DNA of 64,000 nucleotides from the NCBI RefSeq assembly GCF_946151055.1, contig NZ_CAMGYZ010000018.1, positions 1-64,000 on the forward strand, written 5' to 3'. The notes below the pieces were generated by a model that was given only the letters and a program-made list of their open reading frames with translations, did no database searches and was not told where the DNA came from. A program made the position numbers and the translations under genes. The stretch is from Bacillus sp. Marseille-Q3570 (lineage in GTDB: Bacteria; Bacillota; Bacilli; Bacillales; Fictibacillaceae). Each line of letters opens with the position of its first letter. Within the stretch, counting starts at the first letter, position 1. Below are positions 40,372-48,926 of this stretch, one piece after another.

Positions 40372-40662
40372 GTGGCCCGAATTACGAAGGAAGAAGTAAA
40401 GCACGTTGCGAAGCTTGCGCGACTCGCGGTGACTGAGGAAGAAGCGGAAAAGTTCACGAGCCAGCTTGACGCGATCATCGGGTATGCAGAGCAACTTAAG
40501 GAATTGGATACAGATGATGTGGAACCGACTACCCACGTCCTTGATATGAAAAACGTTCTCCGTGAAGACGAGGCGAAACCTTGGCTCACACGTGAAGAAG
40601 CACTCAAGAATACACCGGATACACAGAACGGACTTATCAAAGTTCCAGCTGTTTTAGAGTAG
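40372..40662 (+). CDS. gatC: Glutamyl-tRNA(Gln) amidotransferase subunit C
   Basis: This 96-residue protein stabilises the GatA-GatB complex. [17 protein letters not shown] and [20 protein letters not shown] are the family signatures. It starts at GTG 40372 behind a perfect GGAGGTGG; upstream codons in the same frame belong to the leader. First gene of the gatCAB operon. Confidence 0.95.
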   Translation: MARITKEEVKHVAKLARLAVTEEEAEKFTSQLDAIIGYAEQLKELDTDDVEPTTHVLDMKNVLREDEAKPWLTREEALKNTPDTQNGLIKVPAVLE

Positions 40663-40680
40663 GGAGGGAGAAAACCGACG

Positions 40681-42138
40681 ATGTCTTTATTTGAAAAGAA
40701 GATCTCAGAGCTGCACGAGCTCCTACATAAAAAGGAAATGAAGGTAAGCGAACTCGTTGACGCTTCCTTCTTAAGGATCAACGAAGTAGACGACAAAGTG
40801 AAAGCCTTCCTCACCCTTAATGAAGAAGGTGCAAGAGAACAAGCGAAATACCTCGACAGCAAAATGGGGACCGACGAAATGCGCGGACTCCTTTTCGGTC
40901 TGCCGATCGGCGTGAAAGATAACATCTCGACGAAAGACCTGCGTACGACTTGTGGAAGCAAGTTGCTCGCAAACTTTGAGCCAGTTTTCGACGCAACGGT
41001 TGTTGAGCGATTGAAAAAAGCAGAAACGATCACTGTCGGAAAGCTGAACATGGACGAATTCGCAATGGGTTCATCCAACGAAAACTCTGGCTTTTTCCAA
41101 ACACGCAACCCATGGAACACTGATTACGTCCCAGGCGGATCAAGCGGTGGATCGGCAGCGGCAGTCGCAGCCGGAGAAGTCTTTTTCTCACTCGGTTCGG
41201 ACACAGGCGGATCGATCCGACAACCAGCGGCATTCTGTGGTGTCGTAGGACTCAAGCCGACTTACGGTCGTGTTTCCCGTTTTGGACTTGTCGCGTTCGC
41301 GTCTTCACTTGACCAAATCGGTCCGATCACAACAACAGTCGAAGACAATGCGTTTTTATTCCAGGCGATCAGCGGTTATGACAAAATGGATTCCACATCC
41401 GCAAACGTTGATAACAAAGACTACACAGCGGCACTAACTGGCGACGTCAAAGGTCTGAAAATTGCGGTGCCAAAAGAATACATCGGCGAAGGTGTAGACG
41501 AAGACGTCAAGAACCGTGTCATGGATGCACTTAAAGTCCTCGAAGGCATGGGGGCTGAGTGGGAAGAGGTTTCACTCCCACACTCCAAATACGGTGTTGC
41601 GACTTATTACCTGCTGGCATCCTCTGAAGCGTCTTCAAACCTGGCGCGCTTTGATGGTGTCCGTTACGGTGTGCGTACAGAAAACGCGGACAACCTGCTT
41701 GAACTTTACAACCATACGCGAAGCGAAGGGTTCGGTGACGAAGTGAAACGCCGGATCATGCTTGGAACATTTGCCCTTAGCTCAGGCTTTTACGATGCGT
41801 ATTATAAAAAAGCTCAAAAAGTACGTACATTGATCAAGCAAGACTTCGACGAGGTCTTTGAAAAATACGATGTCATCCTCGGACCGACAGCACCCACAAC
41901 GGCGTTCAAGATCGGTGCCAAAACAGATGATCCACTTACGATGTACGCGAATGATATCCTGACGATCCCGGTCAACTTAGCCGGAGTACCGGCGATCTCC
42001 GTCCCATGCGGACTTTCCAACGGACTGCCTGTCGGACTACAAATCATCGGAAAAGCGTTTGATGAGAATACGATCTACCGCGTTGCTCATGCTTACGAGC
42101 AAGCGACCGATCATCATCAAAACAAACCGCAACTGTAA
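40681..42138 (+). CDS. gatA: Glutamyl-tRNA(Gln) amidotransferase subunit A
   Basis: This 485-residue glutaminase belongs to the amidase-signature family. It has the Ser-cisSer-Lys triad: Lys79 (GVKDN), Ser154 (GGSSGGSAA) and Ser178 ([16 protein letters not shown]). It releases ammonia used by GatB to convert Glu-tRNA(Gln), and possibly Asp-tRNA(Asn), to the amide form. RBS GGGAGGGAG; 18 bp from gatC. Confidence 0.97.
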   Translation: MSLFEKKISELHELLHKKEMKVSELVDASFLRINEVDDKVKAFLTLNEEGAREQAKYLDSKMGTDEMRGLLFGLPIGVKDNISTKDLRTTCGSKLLANFEPVFDATVVERLKKAETITVGKLNMDEFAMGSSNENSGFFQTRNPWNTDYVPGGSSGGSAAAVAAGEVFFSLGSDTGGSIRQPAAFCGVVGLKPTYGRVSRFGLVAFASSLDQIGPITTTVEDNAFLFQAISGYDKMDSTSANVDNKDYTAALTGDVKGLKIAVPKEYIGEGVDEDVKNRVMDALKVLEGMGAEWEEVSLPHSKYGVATYYLLASSEASSNLARFDGVRYGVRTENADNLLELYNHTRSEGFGDEVKRRIMLGTFALSSGFYDAYYKKAQKVRTLIKQDFDEVFEKYDVILGPTAPTTAFKIGAKTDDPLTMYANDILTIPVNLAGVPAISVPCGLSNGLPVGLQIIGKAFDENTIYRVAHAYEQATDHHQNKPQL

Positions 42139-42153
42139 GGGGGGACGAAAAAA

Positions 42154-43587
42154 ATGCATTTTGAAACGATAATCGGACTTGAGGTCCATGCTGAACTGAA
42201 AACGAACTCGAAGATCTTCTGCAGCTGCTCCACGGAATTCGGAGCACCGCCGAACACGAACGTCTGCCCGATCTGTCTTGGCCACCCAGGTGTTTTACCT
42301 GTCGTGAACAAGCAGGCGGTTGACTTTGCGATGCGTGCGGCCATGGCATTGAACTGTGAGATCACACGCGAAACGAAATTCGACCGTAAAAACTACTTCT
42401 ATCCGGACAATCCGAAGGCGTACCAGATTTCACAATTCGATAAGCCGATCGGTGTCAACGGCTGGATTGAAATCGAAGTCGATGGCAAGAAAAAGAAAAT
42501 CGGCATCACGCGCCTTCATATGGAAGAGGATGCTGGTAAATCGATGCATGCTGACGACGGAACGCACTCCCTCGTGGACTTGAACCGTCAAGGGACTCCG
42601 CTCGTCGAGATCGTATCCGAGCCGGACATCCGCACACCGGAAGAAGCGTATGCTTATCTTGAAAAATTGAAAGCGATCTTGCAATATACCGAAGTTTCGG
42701 ATTGTAAAATGGAAGAAGGCTCGTTGCGTTGTGATGCAAACATCTCCCTCCGCCCAGTCGGACAAGAGGAATTCGGTACAAAAGCTGAGCTGAAGAACCT
42801 GAACTCATTCGCTAACGTCCAAAAAGGACTCGCACACGAAGAGGTTCGTCAGGAAAAAGTACTGCTAAGCGGAGGCGAAATCCTGCAAGAGACCCGACGC
42901 TTTGACGAACAGTCCAAGAAAACGATTCTCATGCGTGTAAAAGAAGGATCAGATGACTACCGCTACTTCCCGGAGCCGGATCTCGTAGGACTTTCAATCG
43001 ATCAGGAATGGATCGACCGTGTAAAATCAGAGATTCCAGAGCTTCCGGATGCGCGTAAGCAGCGCTATATCGAAGAGCTGAAGCTTCCAGCGTATGACGC
43101 GAAGGTTTTGACACAATCCAAGAAGATGTCCGATTTCTTTGAAGAAGTCCTGGAAAAAGGTGCAGACGCGAAAGCTGCTTCGAACTGGATGATGGGTGAA
43201 GTTTCCGCATATCTGAACGCCGAGTACAAAGAAATCGATGAAGTCGCCCTCACGCCAGAAGGACTTGCGAAGATGATCGAGCTGATCGAAAAAGGAACGA
43301 TCTCTTCCAAAATTGCAAAGAAAGTCTTCAAAGAATTGATTGAAAAAGGCGGCGACCCAGAAGTCATCGTCAAGGAAAAAGGACTCGTCCAGATTTCGGA
43401 TGAAGGCGAACTTCGCGGCATCGTCACCGGAATTTTAGATGAGAACGAACAATCGATCATCGACTATAAAAACGGTAAAGACCGTGCGCTCGGATTCCTC
43501 GTCGGCCAAGTGATGAAGGCGACGAAAGGAAAAGCGAACCCGCCGATGGTCAACAAACTGATCGTCGAAGAAATCGAAAAGCGATAA
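42154..43587 (+). CDS. gatB: Aspartyl/glutamyl-tRNA amidotransferase subunit B
   Basis: This 477-residue kinase/transamidase subunit begins [19 protein letters not shown] with the cysteine cluster [20 protein letters not shown] GatB/YqeY tail domain ([21 protein letters not shown]) contacts tRNA. It activates the acyl group with ATP. Last gene of gatCAB; a terminator follows at once. Confidence 0.97.
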   Translation: MHFETIIGLEVHAELKTNSKIFCSCSTEFGAPPNTNVCPICLGHPGVLPVVNKQAVDFAMRAAMALNCEITRETKFDRKNYFYPDNPKAYQISQFDKPIGVNGWIEIEVDGKKKKIGITRLHMEEDAGKSMHADDGTHSLVDLNRQGTPLVEIVSEPDIRTPEEAYAYLEKLKAILQYTEVSDCKMEEGSLRCDANISLRPVGQEEFGTKAELKNLNSFANVQKGLAHEEVRQEKVLLSGGEILQETRRFDEQSKKTILMRVKEGSDDYRYFPEPDLVGLSIDQEWIDRVKSEIPELPDARKQRYIEELKLPAYDAKVLTQSKKMSDFFEEVLEKGADAKAASNWMMGEVSAYLNAEYKEIDEVALTPEGLAKMIELIEKGTISSKIAKKVFKELIEKGGDPEVIVKEKGLVQISDEGELRGIVTGILDENEQSIIDYKNGKDRALGFLVGQVMKATKGKANPPMVNKLIVEEIEKR

Positions 43588-43591
43588 GATT

Positions 43592-43620
43592 GAAGAAGCC
43601 CTTTACCGAGGGCTTCTTTT
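43592..43620 (+). terminator. Terminator of gatCAB
   Basis: GAAGAAGCCC pairs with GGGCTTCTTT then T's. Confidence 0.9.
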
Positions 43621-43641
43621 CAGATTAGAAGGCAACGGAGT

Positions 43642-43725
43642 AATCGCAACACGTGTTGAAAAAATCACGACACCATCAGTAATTATCCCGACAGATTCCA
43701 AAAGAATCACGACTTTTCGCCACAG
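43642..43725. repeat. 21-bp tandem array, family G (core AATCACGAC)
   Basis: Cores at 43642 (AATCGCAAC), 43663 (AATCACGAC), 43684 (TATCCCGAC) and 43705 (AATCACGAC), spaced 21,21,21. About 12 variable bases follow each. It lies between gatB and the dgkB promoter. Confidence 0.85.
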
Positions 43726-43758
43726 ATGGCCTCTTCGAAATTGTCACAGAGTATTGTT

Positions 43759-43787
43759 TTGCATTTTGGATTTAAGGTCACTATAAT
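43759..43787 (+). promoter_or_regulatory. Promoter of dgkB
   Basis: TTGCAT (43759-43764), 17-bp spacer, TATAAT (43782-43787), about 105 bp before the dgkB start. Confidence 0.75.
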
Positions 43788-43892
43788 AAGATGGACGGTA
43801 AAATTAATAGGAAATATTTTACAAGGTATGTCCGGTGTTTTTTCCCATTCAAAATTCTTTGAACCTAATAGAATAAAATCAGGTGATCTATT

Positions 43893-44801
43893 ATGAAACG
43901 AGCACGATTAATTTATAACCCGACATCGGGAAGAGAACAGGTCAAGCGCCAGCTGCCTTATATCCTTGATAAATTGGAGAAGGCAGGCTACGAGGCTTCG
44001 GCTCACGCGACCTGTGCAGATGAAGGAGATGCGACAAGAGCAGCGACACTCGCAGTTGAACGTGAATTCGACCTTGTCATTGCAGCAGGCGGGGATGGAA
44101 CGATCTACGAAGTCATCAATGGCATCGCAGAGCTTCCGAACCGGCCGAAGATGGGGATCATCCCAGCAGGGACAACGAACGATTTTGCACGTGCCCTTGG
44201 CGTTCCTCGTACCATTGAGAAGGCTGTTGAGGTTTTATGTGATGGTATCGATATCCCAGTCGATATCGGCCGCGTCAACGGAAAATATTTCGTCAACATC
44301 GCTGGCGGCGGGAAGCTGACAGAGCTGACATATGCTGTCCCGAGTCAGATGAAAACGATGATCGGCCAGCTAGCGTATTATTTGAAAGGGATGGAGATGC
44401 TTCCTTCGATTCGTCCGACCAACGTCAAAATCGAATACGATGATAAAGTGTACGAAGGAGATGTCATGCTCTTCCTGGTGGCAAACACGAACTCGGTCGG
44501 AGGTTTTGAAAAACTTGCGCCACTCTCTGAATTCAATGACGGGTATTTCGACCTCATCATCTTGAAAAAGGCCAATCTTGCAGAGTTCATCCGAGTCGCT
44601 ACCCTTGCAATCAAAGGTGATCATATTCGTGACGCTCACGTCATTTACGAAAAAGCAAGGCGCATCAAAATCCATACTGATGAAAAAATGCAGCTGAACC
44701 TCGATGGGGAATACGGCGGTATGCTTCCGGGTGAATTCTTAAACCTTAGGCACCACCTGCAGATGATCGTCCCGAAAGAACGATTCGAAACAGGAAATTA
44801 A
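43893..44801 (+). CDS. dgkB: Diacylglycerol kinase DgkB
   Basis: This 302-residue soluble lipid kinase returns diacylglycerol, released in lipoteichoic acid synthesis, to phosphatidate. The nucleotide loop AGGDGTIYEVING (about 65-77), GIIPAGTTNDFARAL and VNIAGGG are the DAGK catalytic blocks. It starts with MKRARLIYNPTSGRE, typical for the family. RBS CAGGTGA. In B. subtilis dgkB also follows gatCAB; here an rRNA methyltransferase gene does not follow. Confidence 0.95.
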   Translation: MKRARLIYNPTSGREQVKRQLPYILDKLEKAGYEASAHATCADEGDATRAATLAVEREFDLVIAAGGDGTIYEVINGIAELPNRPKMGIIPAGTTNDFARALGVPRTIEKAVEVLCDGIDIPVDIGRVNGKYFVNIAGGGKLTELTYAVPSQMKTMIGQLAYYLKGMEMLPSIRPTNVKIEYDDKVYEGDVMLFLVANTNSVGGFEKLAPLSEFNDGYFDLIILKKANLAEFIRVATLAIKGDHIRDAHVIYEKARRIKIHTDEKMQLNLDGEYGGMLPGEFLNLRHHLQMIVPKERFETGN

Positions 44802-44807
44802 ACAGAA

Positions 44808-44842
44808 CCGAACCCGGCCCGCAAAGTCGGGTTTATTTTTAT
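44808..44842 (+). terminator. Terminator after dgkB
   Basis: AACCCG and CGGGTT form a hairpin before TTATTTTTATT. Confidence 0.8.
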
Positions 44843-45020
44843 TAATGTAAAGTATTGAATGCTTTCTTCAGTATAAGGGCACAAGCTGACGGCTTCGGAA
44901 GCAATATACCGCAAGGAGGATAAGCAATCGCTTTTTCGAGGAACGAATGATAAAGCCAACGCCTATTGCTTGGCTTTGTCAAGGTTTTTACGTTTAGGAA
45001 AATGGAAATTAGGTCCAAAG

Positions 45021-45180
45021 AATCAAATTGCTCAAGATAGGGTTAAAATTGCTCAAGCTGAGATGATTTTTGCTCAAGATAGGGTTAAAATTGCTCAAGC
45101 TGAGATGATTTTTGCTCAAGATAGAGGTGAAATTGCTCAAGCGGTTCTCAAATTTGCTCAAATCAGCAAAAATTTGATTC
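45021..45180. repeat. 21-bp tandem array, family H (core AATTGCTCAAG)
   Basis: TTGCTCAA starts at 45028, 45049, 45070, 45091, 45112, 45133 and 45154, exactly 21 bp apart, with a broken eighth unit at 45174. Alternate units are nearly identical, giving a 42-bp higher-order repeat (45028-45069 and 45070-45111). It reads as a repeating KIAQ/FAQ peptide in one frame but has no RBS. The region from 44843 to here contains another weak K-type repeat. Confidence 0.93.
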
Positions 45181-45217
45181 TGTAGAAGTCGTTTTCTTAA
45201 CGAGACGCGACTCCAAC

Positions 45218-45260
45218 ACAACATTTTGAGAAAAAACCATGATTTTTCTCAAAATGTTGT
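45218..45260. repeat. Perfect 18-bp inverted repeat
   Basis: ACAACATTTTGAGAAAAA (45218-45235) and its exact complement (45243-45260) flank a 7-base loop. It has no T run after it, so it is not a standard terminator. It lies right after the 21-bp array. Confidence 0.85.
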
Positions 45261-45312
45261 TAAGTTTTCAAGAGACTCAGACATGTTTTGGACAGCTACA
45301 TTTTCAATACTT

Positions 45313-45402
45313 AAAGAAAGTAATAATACTTTCTTCAATATCAGCGCAACTAATCGCTCAACCCACGCACAAGGCTAGGCTTTGCTAATTTTTCTTTATA
45401 TA
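45313..45402. repeat. Dispersed K-type intergenic repeat
   Basis: AAAGAAAGTA-ATA-ATACTTTCTT, CAATATCAGCGCAACTAA and AAGGCTAGGCTTTGC followed by TTTTTCTTTATATA. Best preserved copy of the family at 4384 and 7138. It ends where the RBS of the next gene begins. Confidence 0.75.
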
Positions 45403-45416
45403 GGGAGGGGAACTTC

Positions 45417-45971
45417 ATGAAATCAGAAAAGGAAAAGATGCTGGAGGGCGAAATGTATGCCCCTGCAGATCCAACGCTCATCAAAGAACGGGAGAACGCC
45501 CGCAGATTGACGAGATTGATCAATGAAACGACCGAAACGGACAAGCGGATCTCCCTTTTAAAAGAACTGTTCGGATCGACCGGGGAGGAAATCTTTATCG
45601 AACCGAGCTTCCGATGTGATTACGGCTCGAACATCCATGTGGGAGAAAACTTTTTCGCGAACTTCGACTGCGTGATTTTAGACGTGTGCAAGGTGACGTT
45701 CGGAAACAATTGCATGCTCGCGCCTGGCGTACATATATACACAGCGACACACCCGCTCGATCCTACAGCGAGAAACTCTGGCAAGGAGTATGGAAAGCCC
45801 GTGACGTTCGGCGATAACGTCTGGATTGGAGGCGGTGCGATCATCAACCCTGGATTGACGATTGGGGATAACGTCGTGATCGCTTCCGGTGCAGTTGTGA
45901 CGAGGGACCTACCAGACAACGTCGTAGTCGGCGGCAACCCTGCAAAAATCCTTAAAGAAATCGATGTTTAA
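45417..45971 (+). CDS. maa: Maltose O-acetyltransferase-type hexapeptide acetyltransferase
   Basis: This 184-residue trimeric left-handed beta-helix enzyme acetylates sugars with acetyl-CoA. The N-terminal MAC domain ([20 protein letters not shown]) is followed by hexapeptide repeats ([18 protein letters not shown]), the catalytic His in YTATHPLD and [18 protein letters not shown]. It matches Maa/LacA-type enzymes in length. The sugar acceptor is uncertain. RBS GGGAGGGG. Confidence 0.9.
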   Translation: MKSEKEKMLEGEMYAPADPTLIKERENARRLTRLINETTETDKRISLLKELFGSTGEEIFIEPSFRCDYGSNIHVGENFFANFDCVILDVCKVTFGNNCMLAPGVHIYTATHPLDPTARNSGKEYGKPVTFGDNVWIGGGAIINPGLTIGDNVVIASGAVVTRDLPDNVVVGGNPAKILKEIDV

Positions 45972-46042
45972 TTTTAAGCGATACTCTGTGTGCAGGTGGG
46001 TCATACTAGTTCATGTATAGAACATGAAGGAGGCTCATCAGT

Positions 46043-46192
46043 ATGGCTGATAAAGAAAGACTTAATGAAGAAGCGGCACAGAACAACAACCTGGATGCGG
46101 CAACTCTCAAAAATGACGTAGAGCTTTCAGAAGAATTGCAGGATAAAAGAGTTGAAAAAGAAGTGGATCCGAAGAGGATCAAGCGGAGCTGA
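46043..46192 (+). CDS. Small hydrophilic protein (49 aa)
   Basis: ATG 46043, with GAAGGAGG nine bases upstream, encodes 49 residues without a membrane segment, rich in Glu, Lys, Asn and Asp (MADKERLNEEAAQNNN ... RIKRS). The composition is like small disordered or spore-related proteins. Function unknown; family not recognised. Confidence 0.6.
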   Translation: MADKERLNEEAAQNNNLDAATLKNDVELSEELQDKRVEKEVDPKRIKRS

Positions 46193-46287
46193 AACGCACA
46201 AGGACTGACCGTCTGATAGGTTTGGGATAAAAAATGATTTTCAGAGGTAGTCTAAGAACAATAAAAAATCCAAGTCAGGTGAAAAAA

Positions 46288-46413
46288 ATGTTCAAGAAAA
46301 AACAACGTAAAATACAAACGTTGAATTTGACCCTCATCGGAATGACCTTCAGTGTTCTGCAAACTTTATGGCTATATAGCAATATCCGGGATATCAAAAA
46401 CAGATTAAAGTAG
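46288..46413 (+). CDS. Small membrane peptide (41 aa)
   Basis: ATG 46288 after CAGGTGA encodes MFKKKQRKIQT, a hydrophobic helix (LTLIGMTFSVLQTLWLY) and SNIRDIKNRLK. Positive N-terminus and a single helix. Too short for family assignment. It precedes the DUF2243 gene by about 95 bp. Confidence 0.55.
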   Translation: MFKKKQRKIQTLNLTLIGMTFSVLQTLWLYSNIRDIKNRLK

Positions 46414-46507
46414 TGGTAGGATTTTATGCCTGATTTTACACAGCCTGATTCAAACTCTTCAAAAAAGGTTAGAGTAATAAAAGAATCAAAACTTGAGGAG
46501 GATCTCC

Positions 46508-47002
46508 ATGGCTGTTGACTCGATTGATTCACAGAATAATATTACATATTTTAACCGGAATATTTGGTCGGGGTTCCTGTTCGGGCTTGGTCTAGTCGCT
46601 TTCATTGATGAAACCATCTTCCACCAACTGCTGCATTGGCACCATTTTTATGATAAAACGACACTCTCTATGGGTCTGATTTCTGATGGTTTGTTCCATG
46701 CGTTCAGCTGGTTTGCCACAATTGGAGGCTTGTTCATGTTAGCCGACCTGAAACGCCGAGGCGCTTTTGTCTTTAAAAGATGGTGGGGCGGAAGCATGCT
46801 AGGCGGCGGTGCATTTCAATTCTATGATGGAATCGTCCAGCACAAAATCATGAGGATCCACCAAATCCGGTACGTCGACAATGTGTACATTTATGACTGG
46901 GTTTGGAACATCATTGCGGTCATCATGATCATTGTCGGTGGAATGCTCATCAACCGGACAAGCAAGGAATACCGTAGAAAACTGGAAGGGACACAAGCGT
47001 GA
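46508..47002 (+). CDS. DUF2243 membrane protein
   Basis: This 164-residue protein has four membrane helices and many conserved His (ETIFHQLLHWHHFYD, IVQHKIMRIHQIR), the pattern of DUF2243, which occurs with CtaG-like copper/oxidase assembly proteins. It starts at ATG 46508 after GAGGAGGATC and overlaps the next gene by one base (TGATG). It may help metal insertion into a terminal oxidase, by inference. Confidence 0.85.
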   Translation: MAVDSIDSQNNITYFNRNIWSGFLFGLGLVAFIDETIFHQLLHWHHFYDKTTLSMGLISDGLFHAFSWFATIGGLFMLADLKRRGAFVFKRWWGGSMLGGGAFQFYDGIVQHKIMRIHQIRYVDNVYIYDWVWNIIAVIMIIVGGMLINRTSKEYRRKLEGTQA

Positions 47003-47790
47003 TGGAAGGGCATATGCATCAAGAGACTGGCGCGCAGATTGTATTGATGCTCCCGTTTTTGCTCATGATCGGTTCCTATATTTGCGCTGGAATCTTCTCG
47101 AATCGTCATTATAAAGCGTGGCCCGTAACCCGTTATGTTTTTTGGACAGTAGGGATTCTTTGTGCCGTAGTAGCTGTTGTCGGTCCTATCGCAAATAGAG
47201 CTCATGAGGATTTTACGATGCATATGACGGGGCATCTGTTGCTTGGAATGCTTGCGCCCCTTCTTATTGCGATTGCAGCACCAATCACACTGATTTTACG
47301 GATATTGAAAGTAAAATGGTCGAGAAGGATATCGCGCTTGTTGAAGAGCCGATTTTTGCATGTGTTAAGCGATCCGGTAGTTGCCACCTTGCTCAATGTA
47401 GGAGGGTTATGGCTACTATATACAACTGATTTATATTTGGCAATGCAACATAGCTTGTTTTTGCATGTGCTTGTGCATTTGCACGTCTTTTTAGCGGGTT
47501 ACATTTTCACAGTTTCGATGATTTATATCGATCCGACATCTCATCAGAGAAGCTTCATTTATCGAGGTATCGTGCTGGTATTCGCTTTAGGAGGGCACGG
47601 GATCCTATCGAAGTATATCTATGCTTACCCACCTGCGGGCGTCCCTCAGGAGCAGGCGGAATCGGGCGGAATGCTGATGTATTACGGCGGTGACGCAATC
47701 GATATCGTGCTGATCACGATTTTCTGTTACCAATGGTACAAAGCTTCAAGACCGCGGACTACGTCTACCTTTCAACCACAGTATAACTAG
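47002..47790 (+). CDS. CtaG-type cytochrome c oxidase assembly membrane protein
   Basis: This 262-residue protein has seven membrane helices and His-rich loops: MTGHLLLGMLAPLLIAIAAP, HSLFLHVLVHLHVFLAGYIF. These are features of the caa3-CtaG / DUF1404-like family. ATG 47002 is coupled to the DUF2243 gene; GTG 46999 is the alternative start. No oxidase subunit gene is in the window, so the pair is an orphan assembly module, perhaps for a copper-containing enzyme elsewhere. Confidence 0.85.
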   Translation: MEGHMHQETGAQIVLMLPFLLMIGSYICAGIFSNRHYKAWPVTRYVFWTVGILCAVVAVVGPIANRAHEDFTMHMTGHLLLGMLAPLLIAIAAPITLILRILKVKWSRRISRLLKSRFLHVLSDPVVATLLNVGGLWLLYTTDLYLAMQHSLFLHVLVHLHVFLAGYIFTVSMIYIDPTSHQRSFIYRGIVLVFALGGHGILSKYIYAYPPAGVPQEQAESGGMLMYYGGDAIDIVLITIFCYQWYKASRPRTTSTFQPQYN

Positions 47791-47846
47791 AGGACCACGG
47801 AAATCCCTGAATATGGTACTATGAAAGTAAAAACGGGGGAGATTAT

Positions 47847-48059
47847 GTGATTGTTTCAGGAATGTGGTTTGCAGGGTTTTTAGGAATGGCAATCCTTTAT
47901 CTAATCATCTATTATGCTGTCCGAAATGGTGTGGACGCCTCTAATTTGAGATCAGAACTTCGTGAAACAGAAAACAGCTTGAAGGTATCAGCAAAAAGAT
48001 TGAATCATAGAATTCAAGTCAATATAGTTGAACCAATACAAATGTGCCCAGGCAAATGA
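47847..48059 (+). CDS. Small membrane protein, overlaps a convergent gene
   Basis: GTG 47847 (GGGGGAG upstream) gives 70 residues: one hydrophobic helix (VSGMWFAGFLGMAILYLIIYYAV) then a short polar coil (NLRSELRETENSLKVSAKRL). The last ~13 residues overlap the 3' end of the minus-strand gene at 48019 and look unconstrained, so the original stop may have been lost. Family unknown. Confidence 0.6.
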   Translation: MIVSGMWFAGFLGMAILYLIIYYAVRNGVDASNLRSELRETENSLKVSAKRLNHRIQVNIVEPIQMCPGK

Positions 48060-48249
48060 TCAAAAACCAGTAGGCCATGTCTCGCTTTGACTTTCGATAT
48101 ACAGCATGGATGAGAGAGCCTACCGCATAGCTGCCTAAGAGTACAATCATCAGATACGAAGCCACCTCCGAATCCGTCTGCATGTAAATGAACAGAGAGA
48201 TTGCATAAGCGATCAAGATGGCTACTGTTATGTAGGTTCTAAGATTCAC
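48019..48249 (-). CDS. Small membrane protein (76 aa)
   Basis: A 76-residue minus-strand protein with three predicted helices (MNLRTYITVAILIAYAISLF, YLMIVLLGSYAVGSLI, MAYWFLIICLGTFVL). It is the last of three minus-strand genes (48019-48802) with short gaps, which form a likely operon of small membrane proteins. Its start is about ten bases after the RBS AGGAGGGATC. Function unknown. Confidence 0.7.
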   Translation of the reverse strand: MNLRTYITVAILIAYAISLFIYMQTDSEVASYLMIVLLGSYAVGSLIHAVYRKSKRDMAYWFLIICLGTFVLVQLY

Positions 48250-48259
48250 ACGATCCCTC

Positions 48260-48553
48260 CTAAAAAGATTCGTATTCCTCTGAGGTTTCCTCCTTTGTCT
48301 TCGAGGAGTAATAGACTCGGACGATCAACAGCATAAACAGGGAGATCCCCACAATCGTAACACCAAGCCCGCCATATCCCATTCCTGACCAGCCCTTGAT
48401 GAATGCGATGCTGTAGACAATCAACGTTGCGCCGAGCTGGAAAATGGTATAGGGCAGGATGTACCAGCGTAATTTTTTCGGAAAATAGATGACCAACCAG
48501 CTGAAAATGATCCAACTGAAACTGATAAAGGTCAGTAATACGATATCTGTCAT
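48260..48553 (-). CDS. YesK-like membrane protein
   Basis: This 97-residue protein has three membrane helices. IKGWSGMGYGGLGVTIVGISL resembles the YesK family signature (WSGMG), and the tail is acidic (TSEEYESF). Middle gene of the three-gene minus-strand group. Role unknown. Confidence 0.72.
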   Translation of the reverse strand: MTDIVLLTFISFSWIIFSWLVIYFPKKLRWYILPYTIFQLGATLIVYSIAFIKGWSGMGYGGLGVTIVGISLFMLLIVRVYYSSKTKEETSEEYESF

Positions 48554-48565
48554 GACTGTATCCCC

Positions 48566-48802
48566 CTAGTCGCTTTTCGCTGTCTGTTTTTTCATATAAA
48601 AGGATAAGCTGAATGGAATGAGCGGTGCGATAGCGATCCACCAAAGGCTAGGTGAACCGAGGAAATACAAGGCAGGCAATGTTAGTGAGAATCCGCTGAT
48701 CATCATCCAGAAAGAATTCCGGCTCATCACAGAAAAAAGAAATAAAAACAACGATACGATGGTGCAGCCCCAAAAGATGATACCAACCCAATAAAAACCC
48801 AT
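48566..48802 (-). CDS. Small membrane protein (78 aa)
   Basis: ATG 48802 lies eight bases after AGGAGG, and TTG 48805 is the alternative. Three hydrophobic segments (GIIFWGCTIVSLFLFLF, MMISGFSLTLPALYFLG, WWIAIAPLIPFSLSFY), then KKQTAKSD. First gene of the minus-strand group. Confidence 0.7.
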   Translation of the reverse strand: MGFYWVGIIFWGCTIVSLFLFLFSVMSRNSFWMMISGFSLTLPALYFLGSPSLWWIAIAPLIPFSLSFYMKKQTAKSD

Positions 48803-48926
48803 CAAAACCGCCTCCTGTTATTGACATTATATACCTTTTATGCGGACTTATCATGAAATTTGAAGAGAATTATCATCAAAAAGCGGGGCACCCTTATAGT
48901 TGATACATAAAAAATGAGGTGGCTCT

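Noticed and set aside
40281-41120. 279-residue frame opposite gatC-gatA
   Set aside because: Ser/Phe-rich shadow of conserved genes; no homology recognised and no RBS.
45021-45185. A 71-residue reading frame with repeating KIAQ/FAQ peptide
   Set aside because: It is only the translation of the exact 21-bp tandem array; no RBS, and the opposite strand is also open through the repeats.
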